This document shows positions 8,377 through 17,343 of a stretch of 64,000 nucleotides of DNA, in pieces. This stretch comes from Acetatifactor sp. GTDB lineage: Bacteria; Bacillota; Clostridia; Lachnospirales; Lachnospiraceae. Both the position numbers and the translations under genes were made by a program. The stretch lies in assembly GCA_024693365.1 (NCBI GenBank), contig JAILLF010000009.1:58478-122477 (forward strand), in the 5' to 3' direction. Every line of letters starts with the position of its first letter. The first letter of the stretch is position 1. The notes below the pieces were generated by a model. It saw only the letters and a list, made by a program, of their open reading frames with translations, was not told the DNA's origin and ran no database searches.

Positions 8377-9261
8377 GTGGGGAGAAGCGTTTTGCTGGAA
8401 AACGTGAATCATGAGACGGCGGCGAGACCGTTTTCCATCCACCGTACTTTCGTTGGAGAGGAAAACGGGAACGCCCTGTACCTGCATTGTCATCCGGAGG
8501 CAGAGTTTTTCTACCTGGAGGAAGGCGAAGTTTGCTTATTTATCGAGGAGCAATGCTTTGAACTTCAGGCAGGTGATGCCGCGTTTATCCCGCCCAATCT
8601 TGTACATCACGCGGATAAGACGGACGGCATGGCATGCAGATATTCTGCCTTGGTTTTTTCGCTGGACTGGCTGTCGGGCTATCTGGGAGGAGAGGGAAAT
8701 CTGTACGTCAATTTTTTGATGGATCATCGCTTTGAAGCGATCGAGATTTTCCGGAGGAAAGACGACGCGAACACGGAGATTTTGCAGAGACTTTCCAGGT
8801 TTAGGGAATATGCAAGGCTGCCCATACAGGAATATGAGCTTCGTCTTTTGGGAGAATTGATGATCAGCGTGCAGGAAATATTTAATGCAGTTTCGAAGGA
8901 AATGCGCTATAATGAAAAAACGGACGCGGCAAGGCTTGGCGTGCAAAGGGGCATTGATTACGTAATGAGTCATTACGGTGAGGAGATCACGCTGGATGCT
9001 CTCGTGGAAAGCTCTGGATACAGCGAGAGTCATTTCTGTCATCGCTTTAAGGAGGTCACGGGATATACGCCCTTTGCCTATCTGAACCGGGTGCGCGTGA
9101 TTAAGGCGGCGGAGCTTCTTTTTACGACGCGGGACAAAATCACGCAAATTGCCGGGAGCTGTGGCTTTGACAATATTAGTTATTTTAACAGGGTTTTCCG
9201 AAAGCAAATGGGAATGACGCCGGGAGAATATCGCGGGGCAGCACGGACGAAGGATGAATAA
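8377..9261 (+). CDS. AraC-family transcriptional regulator with N-terminal cupin domain
   Basis: A 294-residue DNA-binding regulator. The N-terminal cupin (about 15-100) contains the metal/sugar-pocket style HCHPEAEFFYLEEGE, and two AraC helix-turn-helix motifs occupy about 190-290, ending with the family hallmark GFDNISYFNRVFRKQMGMTP. The start is taken as GTG 8377 because AAGGAAGG lies six bases upstream; the open frame extends 28 codons further but those codons overlap the promoter region. It is divergent from the GH31 gene and probably controls it in response to an oligosaccharide. dinB follows after 47 bases and may be read through. Confidence 0.92.
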   Translation: MGRSVLLENVNHETAARPFSIHRTFVGEENGNALYLHCHPEAEFFYLEEGEVCLFIEEQCFELQAGDAAFIPPNLVHHADKTDGMACRYSALVFSLDWLSGYLGGEGNLYVNFLMDHRFEAIEIFRRKDDANTEILQRLSRFREYARLPIQEYELRLLGELMISVQEIFNAVSKEMRYNEKTDAARLGVQRGIDYVMSHYGEEITLDALVESSGYSESHFCHRFKEVTGYTPFAYLNRVRVIKAAELLFTTRDKITQIAGSCGFDNISYFNRVFRKQMGMTPGEYRGAARTKDE

Positions 9262-9308
9262 AAGAGATGCCTTGCGGAAGAAGGGGTTTATTTACGGGGT
9301 GACGAAGG

Positions 9309-10586
9309 ATGGCGGAGAGACTGATATTTCACATAGACGTAAACAGCGCGTTTCTCTCGTGGGAATCTGCGAAGCGGGTATCCGAGGGGAAGGAAGACCT
9401 GCGTCTCATCCCGTCCGCCGTGGGAGGCGATCCCGCAAAGCGCACGGGGATCATTCTTGCGAAATCCATCCCTGCCAAAAAGTTTGGCGTAACCACGGGA
9501 GAACCCGTTTCCTTAGCGCTGCGCAAATGCCCGGGGCTGGTTCTGGTACCGCCGGATTTTCATTTGTATGAGAGAAATTCCAGGGCATTTATGGAAATCT
9601 GCAGGGGTTATGCCCCTGTTCTGCAGAAGTTCTCCATCGATGAATGCTTCCTTGACATGACGGGGACTTCAAAGCTGTATCCGGATCCGATCGCGCTGGC
9701 GCATCAGATCAAGAATGAGATTCGAGACACCCTTGGCTTTACGGTGAACGTCGGCATTGGTTCTAACAGGCTTCTTGCAAAAATGGCAAGTGATTTTGAA
9801 AAGCCCGACAAGGTCCACACGCTGTTTAAGAAGGAAGTACCGCAGAAAATGTGGCCGCTCCCCGTGGGAGACCTTCTCTTTGTCGGGAAAGCTTCCACGG
9901 AGAGACTGACGGAGGCTGGGATCAAAACGATCGGTGAGCTGGCAAACGCGCCACTTTCGAAAATACAGGCCATACTCGGCGAAAAGGGCGGGCTGGCGGC
10001 ATGGGAATCTGCCAACGGAATAGATGATTCCCCCGTTTCCGAGGAACGGGAGGAGGCGAAAGGATACAGTATTTCCACGACTCTTGAGGAGGACGTCACG
10101 ACTCTGGAGCAGGCGAAGCACGTGTTCCTTGCCCTTGCGGACAACGTGGCAAGACGCATGCGCGCAGATGGCGCTAAGACCACCTGCATTTCAGCGGAGA
10201 TGAGACTCAGTAAGCTCCGGAATTCCAATGGGAATACGCCTTCCTCACGATTTACCAACAAGTCAAGGCAGAGGAAGCTGGAACCACCCACGGACGTGAC
10301 AGATGAGATCTATGAGACGGCGGTCTCGCTGTTTCAGGAATTATGGCACGGCGAACCCTTGCGGCTCCTTGGCATTGCTCTGTCCGACGTGACGAAGGAA
10401 GAATATGAGCAGGTTTCCCTCTTTCAGAATGAAAAGCATGAAAAGGCCCGAAAGCTTGACGCAGCCATGGATCAGATCCGCGGGAAATACGGCATGGGAG
10501 CGGTTTTCCGCGCTGGTGCGACGGATTCCGGGCGCATTGGCAGAAAATATAAGGCACAGTTGGATGAAAGACAATCGGACGACTGA
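9309..10586 (+). CDS. dinB: DNA polymerase IV, Y family
   Basis: A 425-residue error-prone translesion polymerase. The catalytic carboxylates are visible in HIDVNSAF near the N-terminus and in SIDECFLDMT. A helix-hairpin-helix region and the little-finger domain follow. QVSLF near residue 377 matches the beta-clamp binding consensus. Typical DinB is 350-420 residues, so the gene is full length. GGGGTGA lies seven bases before the ATG. No LexA box is evident in the short 47-base gap after the AraC-type gene, so SOS control cannot be supported from this window. Confidence 0.95.
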   Translation: MAERLIFHIDVNSAFLSWESAKRVSEGKEDLRLIPSAVGGDPAKRTGIILAKSIPAKKFGVTTGEPVSLALRKCPGLVLVPPDFHLYERNSRAFMEICRGYAPVLQKFSIDECFLDMTGTSKLYPDPIALAHQIKNEIRDTLGFTVNVGIGSNRLLAKMASDFEKPDKVHTLFKKEVPQKMWPLPVGDLLFVGKASTERLTEAGIKTIGELANAPLSKIQAILGEKGGLAAWESANGIDDSPVSEEREEAKGYSISTTLEEDVTTLEQAKHVFLALADNVARRMRADGAKTTCISAEMRLSKLRNSNGNTPSSRFTNKSRQRKLEPPTDVTDEIYETAVSLFQELWHGEPLRLLGIALSDVTKEEYEQVSLFQNEKHEKARKLDAAMDQIRGKYGMGAVFRAGATDSGRIGRKYKAQLDERQSDD

Positions 10587-10626
10587 CGGAGTATAGACGA
10601 AAAGAAAATCAAAGAAGGTTTACGAC

Positions 10627-12093
10627 ATGAAAAAGAGATTTTATGGAGTCCTCATCACAATATTATGCATCGTTTTTGCGTCGGCGTGTTGGGAGAAGCG
10701 AGTAAGCGCGCAGGAAACGTCAGGAGAAGAGGCAGGGCCGGACAATCTGCTGATCATGACGAGAAGTTCAACGATCGTCATCAACGATCCGGAGGATCTT
10801 TTGCGGATGGCAGACGCACCGGGTGACGTCTATGATCTGGCCTGTGACATAGACATGGCGGGCATAGAGTGGAAGCCCTTTGCGTTTCACGGCGTGCTCA
10901 ACGGAAGGGGGTATTCCATACTGAATCTGACCATCTCTCAAACGGGAGATGCCGTTAGGGAAACATATGACGGCAACATGAAGGTGTATGATACTTATTT
11001 TGCCGGAATGTTTGATGAGCTCAGCGGGTTGATCTGTCAAATTTCAGATCTCAATCTTGTGAACCTCCGGATCGACGTGGAGACGGATGAGCCATGCTTT
11101 ATCGGTTCGTTTGCAGGTTATATGGAGAATGCCAGGGTCGAAAACTGTTCCGTACAGGGCATTTTGCAGCTGCGTGCGCACGACAGGATGTTTGGCGTGG
11201 GGGGCATGATCGGTTATGGCTGCGGGGAGATCAAGGACTGCACTGCCGACGTGACGCTTACGTGCATCGACACGGATGCTTCCACGAAGGATGAACAGTT
11301 TATGGGCGGCGTCTGTGCCGCGGGCTACCCGGATTTGCATCACAATACGGTTGCCATCCGGGGATTTGATTCCGACCACGGTTACGTACACGACGGCGGA
11401 TTGATCGGCATGTATATGTTTTACCCAAAGGGAAAAAGCTACAGAGGTTCCATCACGGACAATTACGTATCCGGAAAGATCACTTTTTATGAGGATAACA
11501 AGAACCGCCGCGCATACTGTAATGGATTTATCGGCGAGATCATGAACTGGGATTTTGAAAATGGACGGAACAAAAATGATTTCGTGAGGGATGAGGTCTA
11601 TACCTATGACGTGGATCTGATGCCGCATTCCTGTGACAATCCCGCGATGAGGGAAGAGGTAGTTCCTCCCGGATGTGAATTTGGTTATACAAAGTACGTC
11701 TGCGAGACCTGCGGCTATGAGGAGACGGATCATTATACGCTCAGGGAACATGATTATGAATGGGTAACCGAGAAGGAAGCAACGGAAACGGATTGGGGCA
11801 GAAAGCGCGGCGTCTGCAAGGATTGCGGGGCAGAAACTTCTGAGTTGATCCCCAAGATCATTCCGGAGCCTACGCCGGAGCCGGAGGAGCAAACCGCGGA
11901 GACGCTGACGGAAACGGATGCAGACGACGCGCCTAAGGAACAGTCATCGGAGGTGTTGCAGGAAAAAGAATCTTTGAATCAGAGAATCGGTGAGAATAAG
12001 GGATGGATCCTGCTGATCAGCATTTGTATCACGGGCATCGCCGTCATGATTGTTTGGATTCTGTGGAAACGTAGCGATGAGAAGGAGGCATAA
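10627..12093 (+). CDS. cell-surface GLUG-type protein with C-terminal membrane anchor
   Basis: A 488-residue exported protein. A signal sequence with a possible lipobox (FASAC) covers residues 1-28. The body has repeats of the type FHGVLNGRGYSILNLT, as in GLUG/beta-helix surface proteins. A cysteine-rich stretch (about 335-415) with CETCGYEE and CKDCGAE suggests a small metal-binding module common in Lachnospiraceae surface proteins. A Pro-Glu-Thr-rich linker leads to one membrane helix (about 458-480) and a charged tail, so the protein is probably anchored facing outward. Its ligand is unknown. The next gene starts one base after its stop. Confidence 0.75.
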   Translation: MKKRFYGVLITILCIVFASACWEKRVSAQETSGEEAGPDNLLIMTRSSTIVINDPEDLLRMADAPGDVYDLACDIDMAGIEWKPFAFHGVLNGRGYSILNLTISQTGDAVRETYDGNMKVYDTYFAGMFDELSGLICQISDLNLVNLRIDVETDEPCFIGSFAGYMENARVENCSVQGILQLRAHDRMFGVGGMIGYGCGEIKDCTADVTLTCIDTDASTKDEQFMGGVCAAGYPDLHHNTVAIRGFDSDHGYVHDGGLIGMYMFYPKGKSYRGSITDNYVSGKITFYEDNKNRRAYCNGFIGEIMNWDFENGRNKNDFVRDEVYTYDVDLMPHSCDNPAMREEVVPPGCEFGYTKYVCETCGYEETDHYTLREHDYEWVTEKEATETDWGRKRGVCKDCGAETSELIPKIIPEPTPEPEEQTAETLTETDADDAPKEQSSEVLQEKESLNQRIGENKGWILLISICITGIAVMIVWILWKRSDEKEA

Positions 12094-12094
12094 C

Positions 12095-13225
12095 GTGGGA
12101 AACTTTAATCAAAAGGACGGAGAGAGAAACGCCTGTCAGCTATGGGGGAAGCTTGCCTGGAAGGGATATGACTGGTGGTGGCATTCCTTCACTGGCATAA
12201 ATCGCAATACGGGTGAGGAAAAGGCGTTTTTTGTTGAATATTTCTTGTGTAATCCTGCACTTGGACAGGCAGAGCCCATCTATGGTCAGGATCCTGAGAA
12301 CCTGAAGAATGAATGGTGGCCTTCGTATCTTATGGTGAAGGCAGGCTGTTGGGGAGAGGATGCAAGACAGATGCACCGCTTTATCGCGTGGGAGGACGTC
12401 AGCATCTACGGCGCGAAATCCTATCGCCTCTGGGCAGGGGACTGCAGGGCTTCGGAAACCTTGATCCGCGGCAGCGTTAACGTGACGGAGAAGGAAGCGG
12501 CGGAGCATCCGGAATGGATGAGCCAGGCGGGCGAGATGCAATGGAATCTGAAGGTGAACAAGAAGATTGCCTTTAACGTTGGTTATGGCGCCGGGAAGCT
12601 CATGCGAAAGCTCAATGCATTCGAGATGTACTGGCATGCGGAGGGCATGAAGACGGCATACGACGGTGAAGTCATCCTGGACGGCGAAATCTATGACGTA
12701 AAGCCGGAAAACTGTTACGGATATGCAGATAAGAACTGGGGATCTAATTTCACGACGCCATGGATCTGGTTATCCTCCAATGACGTTGTCAGAAAGAGCG
12801 ATGGAAAGCGCCTAAAGAACACTGCATTTGACATAGGAGGCGGGAGACCTTGCGTATTTGGCATCAGCTTGGACAGAATTTTGCTGGGAGCCTTTTATCT
12901 TGAGGGACAGCCCATCGAATTCAACTTCTCAAAGCCGTGGACGGGTGCGCGCACAAAATTTAATTGCAAGGAGACGGATGAGGAGATCATATGGCACGTA
13001 GAGCAGGAGAATTGGAATTACGTGATGCAGACAAACGTGCACTGCAACAGGAAAGACATGCTGTTTGTGAACTATGAGGCCCCGGACGGCAGCAGGGTTC
13101 ACAAGCGTCTATGGAATGGCGGTAACGGGCATGGCTGGATCAAGCTCTATCGTAAGTCCGGCGGAGAGCGGTATCTCATCGAGACCTTCCGCATTGGTCA
13201 CGTGGGCTGTGAATACGGGGAATGA
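12095..13225 (+). CDS. tocopherol cyclase-like (Svf1/lipocalin-type) protein of unknown substrate
   Basis: A 376-residue soluble protein without signal peptide. GYADKNWGSNFTTPWIWL matches the YAEKNWG-x-x-F-P-x-x-W motif of the tocopherol cyclase family, and an early WHSFTGINRNTGEEKAFF fits the first strand of that two-lobed lipocalin-like barrel. Plant members cyclise prenylquinols; bacterial homologues are uncharacterised, and no prenylquinone genes lie nearby. The start is GTG 12095, with AAGGAGGC seven bases before it, one base after the preceding stop, so it is translationally linked to the surface protein gene and possibly to the downstream kinase. Confidence 0.7.
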   Translation: MGNFNQKDGERNACQLWGKLAWKGYDWWWHSFTGINRNTGEEKAFFVEYFLCNPALGQAEPIYGQDPENLKNEWWPSYLMVKAGCWGEDARQMHRFIAWEDVSIYGAKSYRLWAGDCRASETLIRGSVNVTEKEAAEHPEWMSQAGEMQWNLKVNKKIAFNVGYGAGKLMRKLNAFEMYWHAEGMKTAYDGEVILDGEIYDVKPENCYGYADKNWGSNFTTPWIWLSSNDVVRKSDGKRLKNTAFDIGGGRPCVFGISLDRILLGAFYLEGQPIEFNFSKPWTGARTKFNCKETDEEIIWHVEQENWNYVMQTNVHCNRKDMLFVNYEAPDGSRVHKRLWNGGNGHGWIKLYRKSGGERYLIETFRIGHVGCEYGE

Positions 13226-13267
13226 CAAATAGGATTGGGGTAATACTATAAATACAAGGAGAAGGGA

Positions 13268-14053
13268 ATGGCAGATTTGGGGGATCTGATCGGCGGAATT
13301 TACGCGATCAGAACGCTACTTGGCACGGGAGGAACCGCAAAGGTTTTTTTGGCTGAGCGCGTAAGTGACGGCATGCGGCATGCCATAAAGGAGATACCGG
13401 TTGGAAAAGCGCTAAGGGCCGGAATGCTGGCGGAATTACGCTTGCTGGAGAAGCTGTATCATCCGGCCCTTCCGCATCTTTGGTCGGCATGGGAAGAAAA
13501 TGGTTTTATCTACGTGGCCATGGATTACGTGGAGGGGATTCCCATGGACGTGTTTCTTCGAAAACAGGGTGCAGTGTCTCAGGAACTGGCGGTAGACTGG
13601 GCGAAACAATTGTGTAAGGCGCTGGTCTATCTTCACGGGTTTCAGCCATCCGTCATCTATCGCGATCTGAAGCCGGCCAACGTGATCCTGCAAAAGGATG
13701 GCAGGCTTAAGCTTGTGGATTTCGGCGCCATTTGTCAAAAGGAGCGCCGAAAACGAAAAGGCCCGGCCCTAGGGACGCCGGGATATGCGGCTCCGGAACA
13801 ATATGGCAAAAAACCTCGGAGCGACGCAAGGACGGACGTGTATGGACTGGGGATGACGCTTTATTACGCATTGACCGGGCACGATCCAGCCAAGCCTCCG
13901 CATCAGATCCGCCGCATCCGTGAGTGGAATCCGCTAGTTTCTCCTAAGCTGGAACGGATCATTAGGAAATGTACGAGGAAAAATCCGTGGAGACGCTATC
14001 AAAGCTGCGCGGCGCTGTTAAAGGATTTAGAACGGCTTTCGTTCTCTTCGTGA
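13268..14053 (+). CDS. soluble eukaryotic-type Ser/Thr protein kinase
   Basis: A 261-residue kinase made only of a catalytic domain. It has a glycine-rich loop (GTGGTAKV), catalytic Lys41 in HAIKEI, Asp133 in YRDLKPANV, DFG at 151-153 and APEQY in the activation segment. It ends at about the end of the C-lobe with no membrane helix and no PASTA repeats, unlike PrkC. AAGGAG lies six bases before the ATG. It follows the tocopherol-cyclase-like gene by 42 bases and probably forms an operon with it. No PP2C phosphatase is adjacent; the only one in the window is at 62.4 kb. Confidence 0.92.
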   Translation: MADLGDLIGGIYAIRTLLGTGGTAKVFLAERVSDGMRHAIKEIPVGKALRAGMLAELRLLEKLYHPALPHLWSAWEENGFIYVAMDYVEGIPMDVFLRKQGAVSQELAVDWAKQLCKALVYLHGFQPSVIYRDLKPANVILQKDGRLKLVDFGAICQKERRKRKGPALGTPGYAAPEQYGKKPRSDARTDVYGLGMTLYYALTGHDPAKPPHQIRRIREWNPLVSPKLERIIRKCTRKNPWRRYQSCAALLKDLERLSFSS

Positions 14054-14126
14054 CAAAAGCTGCGATACGTGATATTGTTATTTGTAAGCAGCAGGGGGAT
14101 TGGTTGTCAAAAGGAAGGAGCAGGGT

Positions 14127-14696
14127 ATGGCAAAGGAAGTGAATAAGCACGAAATAAAATCGCCGGATTTGACAATTAAGGCAACGGATGACGGAGACGT
14201 ATGGAACAAGGATTGGATCATCTCCCTTACGGAAGAGGAAAAGCCCATCGGTAAGCTTTCCTTTGCGGGAGAGAAAGTACTCGGCACCATACCCATTCAA
14301 ATGGAATTGGACGAGGAGTACCGCAATCAGGGATACGGGACGAAGGCATTTATCATGATCGTGGATTGGCTCTTTCATTTCCCAAACGTTTATGAAGTGA
14401 TTGCAGTTACGGATCGTGAAAATGATAAGTGCGTGAAGGCGCTGAAGAAGGCCGGATTTGTTTACCGGAGCATCGACGGCAGGATGGAGACCTATTCCAT
14501 CACCAAGCAGCAAACGGCGTGGACGGGACTTTATCTGTTCCTGGGGATAGCGATCGGATTGGTGATTGGCATTGTGATCGATCACGTGATCATCGGTACC
14601 CTTGCAGGCGTCGTGATCGCGGTTCCCATTGGCCTTTCCATGGATGCGGCAATTAGAAAGGAAAGGGAGCGCGTTACGGGTAAATCCCTAAAGTAG
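14127..14696 (+). CDS. GNAT acetyltransferase domain fused to two C-terminal membrane helices
   Basis: A 189-residue protein. Residues about 30-125 form a GNAT fold with the acetyl-CoA loop visible in YRNQGYGTKAF; the substrate is unknown. Two closely spaced hydrophobic helices (about 132-150 and 155-175) follow, so the enzyme is membrane-tethered with the catalytic part inside. AAGGAAGGAG six bases before ATG 14127 fixes the start, nine codons after the longest frame opens. The membrane tail is uncommon for GNAT enzymes. Confidence 0.85.
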   Translation: MAKEVNKHEIKSPDLTIKATDDGDVWNKDWIISLTEEEKPIGKLSFAGEKVLGTIPIQMELDEEYRNQGYGTKAFIMIVDWLFHFPNVYEVIAVTDRENDKCVKALKKAGFVYRSIDGRMETYSITKQQTAWTGLYLFLGIAIGLVIGIVIDHVIIGTLAGVVIAVPIGLSMDAAIRKERERVTGKSLK

Positions 14697-14716
14697 CCTG
14701 TTGACCCAGGAAAATC

Positions 14717-15250
14717 TTATTCATTTAGTGACGGCGCCCAGACGGAGGTAAATAACCGGGAGATGTCCTCAAGGTCCACGGCATTCTCATCCTGAAGCCA
14801 GGCGAGGGCAGTGTTGAATAAGGCGCCCACGTAAACGTTCAGCGTGTATCGCGAAGTGGAAGTGCTGGGCATGTTGCCGGCGATCTCAACGTGAAACTGG
14901 TTGAGTTCATCCAATAGCATCATTGCCTGCCCGGCACGACAAACTTTTAGGACGAGCTCCCGGTACTGCTGGAAGTAGGAGAAGGATCGACGCACGTGAT
15001 ATAGGGAATAGACTTGAGATAAGTCGTAATCTGCCGTCTCACGAAAATCCTGCAGAACGTCATGCACTAAGGTAACCAGGACGTCCGTCTTGGAAGAATA
15101 ATTACGGTAAAAGGAAGCCCGCGCCACGTGGGCTTTTTTTATGAGCTCAGTGATGGTGATTTCCGAGAGTTCTTTTTTCTCCGTCAATTGAAATAGGGTA
15201 GTGACGATGGCATTCTTTACCCGGAGGTTTTCTGCTTTACGTTTGTCCAT
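14717..15250 (-). CDS. TetR-family transcriptional regulator
   Basis: A 177-residue regulator with an N-terminal helix-turn-helix (about 10-55; recognition region HVARASFYRNYSSKTDV) and a C-terminal ligand domain typical of the DhaS/TetR_C group. It is divergent from a DegV gene, with an intergenic region full of GAGACAA half-sites; its own ribosome binding site GGAGACA overlaps one. It therefore probably represses itself and the DegV gene. The inducer is unknown, though a lipid-related ligand would fit the neighbour. Confidence 0.9.
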   Translation of the reverse strand: MDKRKAENLRVKNAIVTTLFQLTEKKELSEITITELIKKAHVARASFYRNYSSKTDVLVTLVHDVLQDFRETADYDLSQVYSLYHVRRSFSYFQQYRELVLKVCRAGQAMMLLDELNQFHVEIAGNMPSTSTSRYTLNVYVGALFNTALAWLQDENAVDLEDISRLFTSVWAPSLNE

Positions 15251-15272
15251 GGCATTGTCTCCGTTTCAAAGT

Positions 15273-15297
15273 GAGACAAAAATATTCTTTTTGTCTC
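15273..15297. promoter_or_regulatory. TetR operator, perfect palindrome
   Basis: GAGACAAAAA-TATTC-TTTTTGTCTC has two perfect ten-base arms separated by five bases. It lies between the divergent tetR-type and degV genes, 23 bases from the tetR start. The half-site TTGTCTC/GAGACAA also occurs at 15255-15261 and 15426-15432. Confidence 0.75.
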
Positions 15298-15328
15298 TTT
15301 TCTATGGTTGTGCGAAGAGGTTGTTAGT

Positions 15329-15342
15329 GATACAATTGTCTC
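15329..15342. promoter_or_regulatory. second candidate TetR operator in front of degV
   Basis: GATACAATTGTCTC is a palindrome with one mismatch built from the same half-site as the upstream perfect palindrome but without a spacer. Confidence 0.5.
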
Positions 15343-15433
15343 ATATATATTTTACAGGATTGATGAAATATTGCAAGGTTCTTTCGATCATTTGCAACAC
15401 GGCTTTTCATAATTGCTTTTTTGAGGAGACAAC

Positions 15434-16309
15434 ATGAGCAACGCAAGAATCACCGTGATGACGGATACGAATAGCGGGATTTTTAGGGACAGAGGCAGGG
15501 CAGACGGGATTGAAGTTATCCCGATGCCGGTTATCATAGATGATAAAGATTATTTGGAAGGCGAGAATCTTACGCAGGAGGCGCTGTTTAAGGCGCTGAG
15601 TGAGGAGAGGGAAGTCCATTCTTCACAACCCTCCGTGGGAGATTTGACGAGTGCATGGGACAAATGCCTTCAAAGCTGTGACGAGATTGTGTACGTTCCG
15701 ATGTCCAGCGGACTGAGCGGCTCGTGCGAGACGGCAACGCAATTTGCCAAGGAATATGAGGGACGCGTTCAGGTGGTAGATAATCACAGGATATCCGTTT
15801 CGCTCATGGAATCCGTGTACGATGCCGTGGCTCTGGCGAAAAAGGGCCTGACGGCGGCGCAGATCAAGGCGAGGCTGGAGGAGAATGCTTTTCAGTCCAG
15901 CATTTACATTACGGTGAATACGTTGAGCAACCTCAAGAAAAGCGGGAGGGTGACGCCGGCAGCTGCAATGCTGGCGACGGTGTTGAATCTAAAGCCAATC
16001 CTGACGATTCAAGGGGAGAGGCTGGATGCCTATGCGAAGGCGAGGGGCATGAAGCATGCTGAAGAGAAAATGATCGAGGCGGCGAGAAAGGATCTGGAAA
16101 CCAGATTTGCGGACATTCCTAAGGAAAGGCTCCATCTGGCTACGGCTGGAACGCTTGAGACCATTGCGGAAGCCAAGGCGTGGAGAATGCAAGTCCAGGA
16201 AGCTTTTCCGGATTTTGAAGTGTACTATGAGCCCCTTTCGTGCAGCATCGCAAGCCACGTGGGAGTTGGGACGCAGGGCATTGGGATCATTGTGACGGAC
16301 AGAGAATAA
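15434..16309 (+). CDS. DegV family fatty-acid-binding protein
   Basis: A 291-residue protein of the DegV/FakB type. It starts with the family pattern ITVMTDTNSGI and has the ligand-contact regions SSQPSVGDL and PMSSGLSGSCETA, then TLSNLKKSGRV in the second domain. FakB proteins bind single fatty acids and present them to the kinase FakA for phosphorylation; no FakA gene is visible here, so the role in fatty-acid uptake is inferred from the family. GAGGAG lies before the ATG and overlaps a GAGACAA half-site, so repressor binding would also cover the translation start region. Confidence 0.93.
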   Translation: MSNARITVMTDTNSGIFRDRGRADGIEVIPMPVIIDDKDYLEGENLTQEALFKALSEEREVHSSQPSVGDLTSAWDKCLQSCDEIVYVPMSSGLSGSCETATQFAKEYEGRVQVVDNHRISVSLMESVYDAVALAKKGLTAAQIKARLEENAFQSSIYITVNTLSNLKKSGRVTPAAAMLATVLNLKPILTIQGERLDAYAKARGMKHAEEKMIEAARKDLETRFADIPKERLHLATAGTLETIAEAKAWRMQVQEAFPDFEVYYEPLSCSIASHVGVGTQGIGIIVTDRE

Positions 16310-16320
16310 TGAATGAAAGA

Positions 16321-16348
16321 AAATGGGACAGGTTCTCCTGGCCCATTT
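16321..16348. terminator. bidirectional terminator between degV and the GT2 gene
   Basis: AAATGGGaCAGG-TTCT-CCTGgCCCATTT forms a strong hairpin between the convergent genes, followed on the plus strand by TATTTATTCGTTTGTTTTTT. Confidence 0.75.
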
Positions 16349-16350
16349 AT

Positions 16351-17310
16351 TTATTCGTTTGTTTTTTCCGGATCCTTTTTTTGAATCGTGCAGTCGATTG
16401 TTTCTTCAATGATAAAGGGCGGACGCTTTCTGGAGGCATCCAGGGTACGCCACAGATACTCGCCAAGCATGCCCAGCATGCTGAGAATCAGGCCTGCTGA
16501 GAAAAGCACGACGCACATAAGGGAGGACCATCCTGCGATGGGCACCTGCTCCGTAAAATACTCCACCAAAACGCTGATCAGCATGATAAACGCGAAAACG
16601 TCAAACAGGATGCCGACATAGGTCATAAAACGGATGGGGGCATAGGAGAAGCTCATCATGGAATCCATGACCAGTTTGAATTTCTTTGCAAGCGTCCACC
16701 GGGATTTTCCAATCTCGCGGTTTTTGCGGTCAAAGTAGATCTTTTCCGTACGGAATCCGGCCCACATGACTTGAAGCGTCAGGCTGGAATTTTTTTCATC
16801 CAGGAGCTTTAAAACTTCAATAACCTTTCGGTCGATCAGGTAGCAGTCACATCCGCCAACGGGCATGTCCTTGTTGACAAACTTGCGGATCATCAGATAG
16901 TACAGGTTGGCAAAAAAGACTTTGACCTTGCTCTCATCGCGGGAACGACGGATGGCGAGGACCACGTTGTTGCCCTTCTTCCAACTCTCATACATCTCCT
17001 GGATCAACGTGGAATCCTCCTGCAGGTCAGCCTGCTTTGTCACGGCACAGTCGCCCGTGCAAACGCTAAGGCCGGCCAGAAGTGCGGCGTGCTCGCCAAA
17101 ATTTCGGGAGAGGTGCAAAAGCTTTACGTTGGGATCCATGTCATGGATCTCATTCATGATCTTCCAGGAATCATCACCGGAACCGTCATCAACGAAGACA
17201 AGCTCATAGTCGCCGATCGTCCCCAGAATCTTTTCTTTCATGTCCTGATAGAGGGGCATTAGCGTATCAGCGTTATAATATACGGGAATCACAATGGATA
17301 TCTTACTCAT
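16351..17310 (-). CDS. GT2 glycosyltransferase, polyprenyl-phosphate sugar transferase type
   Basis: A 319-residue membrane-bound enzyme. The N-terminal GT-A domain (about 1-230) has ISIVIPVYYNADTL, the nucleotide-binding VFVDDGSGDDSW and the QADLQED metal site. Two membrane helices (about 233-258 and 268-292) follow. This is the GtrB/DPM1-like layout that transfers a sugar from UDP to undecaprenyl phosphate for glycan or teichoic acid decoration. ATG 17310 with AAGGAG ten bases upstream is the start. A longer reading frame of 51 extra codons only translates the repeat element upstream and is rejected. Confidence 0.92.
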   Translation of the reverse strand: MSKISIVIPVYYNADTLMPLYQDMKEKILGTIGDYELVFVDDGSGDDSWKIMNEIHDMDPNVKLLHLSRNFGEHAALLAGLSVCTGDCAVTKQADLQEDSTLIQEMYESWKKGNNVVLAIRRSRDESKVKVFFANLYYLMIRKFVNKDMPVGGCDCYLIDRKVIEVLKLLDEKNSSLTLQVMWAGFRTEKIYFDRKNREIGKSRWTLAKKFKLVMDSMMSFSYAPIRFMTYVGILFDVFAFIMLISVLVEYFTEQVPIAGWSSLMCVVLFSAGLILSMLGMLGEYLWRTLDASRKRPPFIIEETIDCTIQKKDPEKTNE

Positions 17311-17343
17311 GTGACGGGATCTCCTTAAAGGATAGATATTGTA

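Noticed and set aside
10844..11892. 282-codon open frame antisense to the first GLUG protein gene (about 11044-11892)
   Set aside because: It has no ribosome binding site or family motif and mirrors the coding frame of the exported protein on the plus strand.
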